This document shows positions 61,380-64,000 of a DNA stretch of 64,000 bases, in pieces. A program made the translations under genes and the position numbers. Location of the stretch: NCBI RefSeq assembly GCF_040712315.1, contig NC_134023.1, forward strand, positions 64,495,257 through 64,559,256, given 5' to 3'. Position 1 is the stretch's first letter. Each line of letters opens with the position of its first letter. This DNA is from Castanea sativa. Taxonomy: Eukaryota > Streptophyta > Magnoliopsida > Fagales > Fagaceae. Below the pieces are notes generated by a model. That model had not been told where the DNA came from and did no database searches. It worked only from the letters and a program-made list of their open reading frames with translations.

Positions 61380-63706
61380 TTATGAAGTAACTGTATGCAG
61401 TCCAGGAGTGGGCATGAATGACATGGAGTCACTATGGGGTGGTACTTGGTGTATATGACCAATGCTGTACGAGGGAGATTGAGTGTGCATGACCTGAGGG
61501 GTGTCATTGAAATCAATGCCGAGATCAAAGGATGGTGGAGTAAGGGATAGATGCGCGGGGTCAGAAGATGTACATAGGGTGGGTGAAGGGATCTCGGGGT
61601 GAGAAGATGCATGTGCAGTGGGTACAGGGATCTGTAGGTCAGGAAATGCGGGAGTAGTACGAGGAGGGATCTCTGGGGAAGGAGATGCATGTGGGGGTGG
61701 AGGGAACTCTGGGGCAGGTGATGCATGTGGGGGTGGAGGGAACTCTGGGGCAGGTGATGCATGTGGGGGTGGAGGGAACTCTGGGGCAGGATAAGCATGT
61801 GGGGGTGGAGGGGGTTGATTTTGGCCTTGATGGGGTGCAACACACTGGCCATGGCTGTGGCTGGCAGGAGTTGAGCTCGTGCTTGGTCGTGCATTATGTT
61901 CTGGAAGTTCTGGATTTGCTGTATCCGCATCTTCCAAGGGAAGATGGGCAGCTAGACGGTGAAGGCGATCCACTTCCTTCAGCATAGCTGTAATCAGCTT
62001 GTGCTCAGGACTGTCTACTACATAACGCATCAACATCTGCTTGTGCATGGCGACCTGCAATTTTTGTAATACAATTAGTACCCCTAACGCAAAAATGGTA
62101 ATACGCAACAAAATTTGGAAAGAAAGGTCAAAGCGATTACCGTAATAAGGAGAGAGGCGCTAGTGTGGTCGACAAACCTCCATGTGACTTTACCATACCA
62201 GCCGAAGTATGGATGAACACTCGACATAGCACCCTCTAGTCGTGCTCCATGACATAGTTTCTGTGCTCTCGTATTCCATACTTGGATGTGGCTAAAATGT
62301 CTGACCCTCCAATCCACTTCAATCTTCCCCCTCAAGTCTATCTTATGAAGGGCATCGTCAGTATCAACATCTTCGGGAATTTCTTGCACCATCCCAAACT
62401 GACGAAGAACACGATCCGGTGTATGTTTCTCTACTAGCCAGAAACATACAAGCGGCACCGTCGCCGTCCACATGTCCCGTCCTGCTACACAGAACGCTGT
62501 GAGTTGGCCTAATTCGGCTTCATATGGTTGCCACACCACCTGTTGTAGTAAAAAAAAAGCGCAGCACATTATGCAATGTTCCATTATTTTGAATTGACAT
62601 ATTTTACAGTTATAACAGTATAGACTAAGATAACATTACAAGAAACACAATTTGGATACCTGGTTGGGATACATAGAATCTAGAAGCTGACGGTACCGAA
62701 CCAAACAGATTTCGGCGGGGCTATTCTTCGTGCTCACGACCCAAACCAACCTACAATGAAGAAAGAGGAAATCAATATCTACCAAATATGCAATGTAATA
62801 AAAAAGAAAAAGGATATGTATGTTGAATAATGCTAAGTTCAATGTGTCATATCGTTTAAAATGATGGATCCAAAAAAAATAGAGAGAATCGGTCAAGGAA
62901 GAGACTTACTTAATAGACAATGGCGAAGATGGTAATGGTGGGCCATATGCACCATCTGGTGGGAGGTCCATCCTTGGGCACAAGAAAGGGAATCTGGACC
63001 ATGCCCAATATTGAACGAGTATTAAGGCCCCACCAATCTGACTAGCGTTTTTGTCGGTTGCCCTGCATAACTCTCTGTACAACCATGCAAGGCAAGCGCT
63101 CCCCTAACTGTACCGAGGTGGATTGTGAAGGTCCCTCAACATCTGCAACCACATCGTATGCACCCTATCGCCAGACTTGTCAGCGAAAATTGTGTCCCCT
63201 AGGAGTGCTAGAATATAACACCGTGCATACTGATGCACAACAACCTCTTCTGCACCATCGGGCAACCCTTGGTCAATTTTTTCAAGTAGCTTCTTGATTT
63301 GGATCCTCTGTCCTTTAAGCACCACGGAATTAGTAACAATTCCAAGCATTTCTTGACATTCAACAGCCCATTTCAAGGCACAAGTTCCAACAATTGCCTC
63401 ACCATCGATTGGAATCCCCAACAGAACCTCCACGTCTTGTAATGTGATCGTCATCTCACCATGTGGAAGGTGGAAGGTGTGGGTTTCAGGCCGCCATCGT
63501 TCAACAAAGGCCGTTATCAAATTATGGTCAAGCTCTCTAAATGGAGTCCTATACAGCCCCTCTAATCCAATTCTCTTGACAATGTCGAGGATGCGATCAT
63601 CCACCATCGGGCTTCGTTTTTGAAACTCCTCATTACGACCACGACATTTCAATACCCCCGGATCCTGCACATGATAGAACCATGGTGATGAGATGTAATA
63701 TGCCAT
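61380..63706 (-). pseudogene. Plant mobile domain (PMD, MAIN-like) gene with one nonsense codon
   Basis: Four exons fit on the minus strand: 62910-63706, 62660-62750, 62141-62539 and 61380-62054, with GT-AG introns that keep the frame. Exon 1 reads 'DPGVLKCRGRNEEF', 'LEGLYRTPFRELDHNLITAF', 'VERWRPETHTFHLPHGEMTI' and 'VQYARCY'-like sequence, the core of the plant mobile domain. The later exons continue with 'LVCFWLVEKHTPDRVLRQFG' and 'KIDLRGKIEVDWRVRH', followed by a Pro-rich C-terminal tail. The family (MAIN, MAIL1 and many transposon-borne relatives) works in gene and transposon silencing. One TAG at 63104-63106 replaces the Trp expected in 'RYSWGSACLAWLYRE'. No other break is seen. The 5' end is uncertain: an acceptor-like 'tatcatgtgcag' ends at 63665, so codons before 'DPGV' may be intron and the true first exon may be outside the window. 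Confidence 0.88.
61684..61815 (-). repeat. 36-bp coding minisatellite in the PMD gene tail
   Basis: Three full units and one partial unit start at 61684, 61720, 61756 and 61792. Each encodes the 12-residue repeat PAPEFPPPPHAS. The length is a multiple of three, so copy-number change would not break the frame. Confidence 0.92.
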
Positions 63707-64000
63707 AACCTTTGTATAAATGATTGTAGCTATTGTAGGGAAAATAGATTATAAGTTCTTCAATAGGAATTTCCATGAGTTTATGACAACTTCTTTAACG
63801 AAGGGTTTGTAGTCTTCTTATTTTTTTTATACAAAAACCAAAAATACAAAAGCTATATATCAAGATTAAGGTTATGCTCAAGAAGAATTACATCAACAAA
63901 ATCAGGAGTATAACCTAAAACGAAAATGATAAGAGGTAGATAATTATTTAGAGACCATTTTGCAAGAGCATTACTATGCATTCAAAGCTAGTGATACCAT
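63707..64000. other. AT-rich sequence upstream of the PMD gene
   Basis: No exon, promoter element or terminal repeat can be identified. The window ends here. Confidence 0.4.

Overview
This window looks like nuclear DNA from a woody eudicot. It is AT-rich, has plant-type GT-AG introns, long gene-poor stretches full of small transposons, and plant-only gene families: a coiled-coil NBS-LRR resistance gene, a plant mobile domain gene, a Mutator-like transposase and pentatricopeptide-repeat relics. The NLR subfamily (RPP13-like 1 type) and the SINE family suggest Fagales (oak or chestnut relatives). That placement is inference from memory, not a search.

Layout. 1-10.1 kb has no gene I can recognise. 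It holds a diverged repeat array, a GC-rich hexamer repeat, a 511-bp tandem duplication with a solo LTR inserted in one copy, and quiet AT-rich DNA. 10.1-13.3 kb (minus) is an intact five-exon choline transporter-like gene. 17.9-20.5 kb (minus) is a three-exon gene for an 88-residue basic protein (DUF2462-like). 20.5-36.8 kb is a transposon nest with foldback MITEs, Tourist-like MITEs, two SINEs, a hAT-like element carrying a 1.9-kb solo LTR, and two unplaced coding-like scraps with CxxC motifs. 36.8-42.7 kb holds two copies of one roughly 1-kb upstream region. Only the second copy leads into a gene, the NLR at 42.87-46.24 kb. 46.2-54.1 kb is a mosaic of tandemly duplicated NLR flank with relics of a PPR gene and of a second NLR. 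54.2-59.5 kb is a degraded Mutator-like element whose 5' side carries seven small palindromes. 60.6-61.2 kb is a proteasome beta-5 gene missing its middle. 61.4-63.7 kb (minus) is a plant mobile domain gene complete through four exons except for one nonsense codon; its true 5' end may lie outside the window.

How it fits together. There are two ordinary housekeeping-type genes on the left and one apparently functional resistance gene that seems to be the survivor of a small cluster. On the right is a transposon-derived block (MULE transposase plus plant mobile domain gene) around a host-gene fragment. The most notable points are: an inferred in-frame loss of much of the NLR leucine-rich-repeat domain, the duplicated but geneless NLR promoter region, the palindrome array of the MULE, the single premature stop in the mobile domain gene, and the beta-5 remnant that keeps its catalytic threonine but lost its core. 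Coordinates of splice sites and repeat ends were read by eye.
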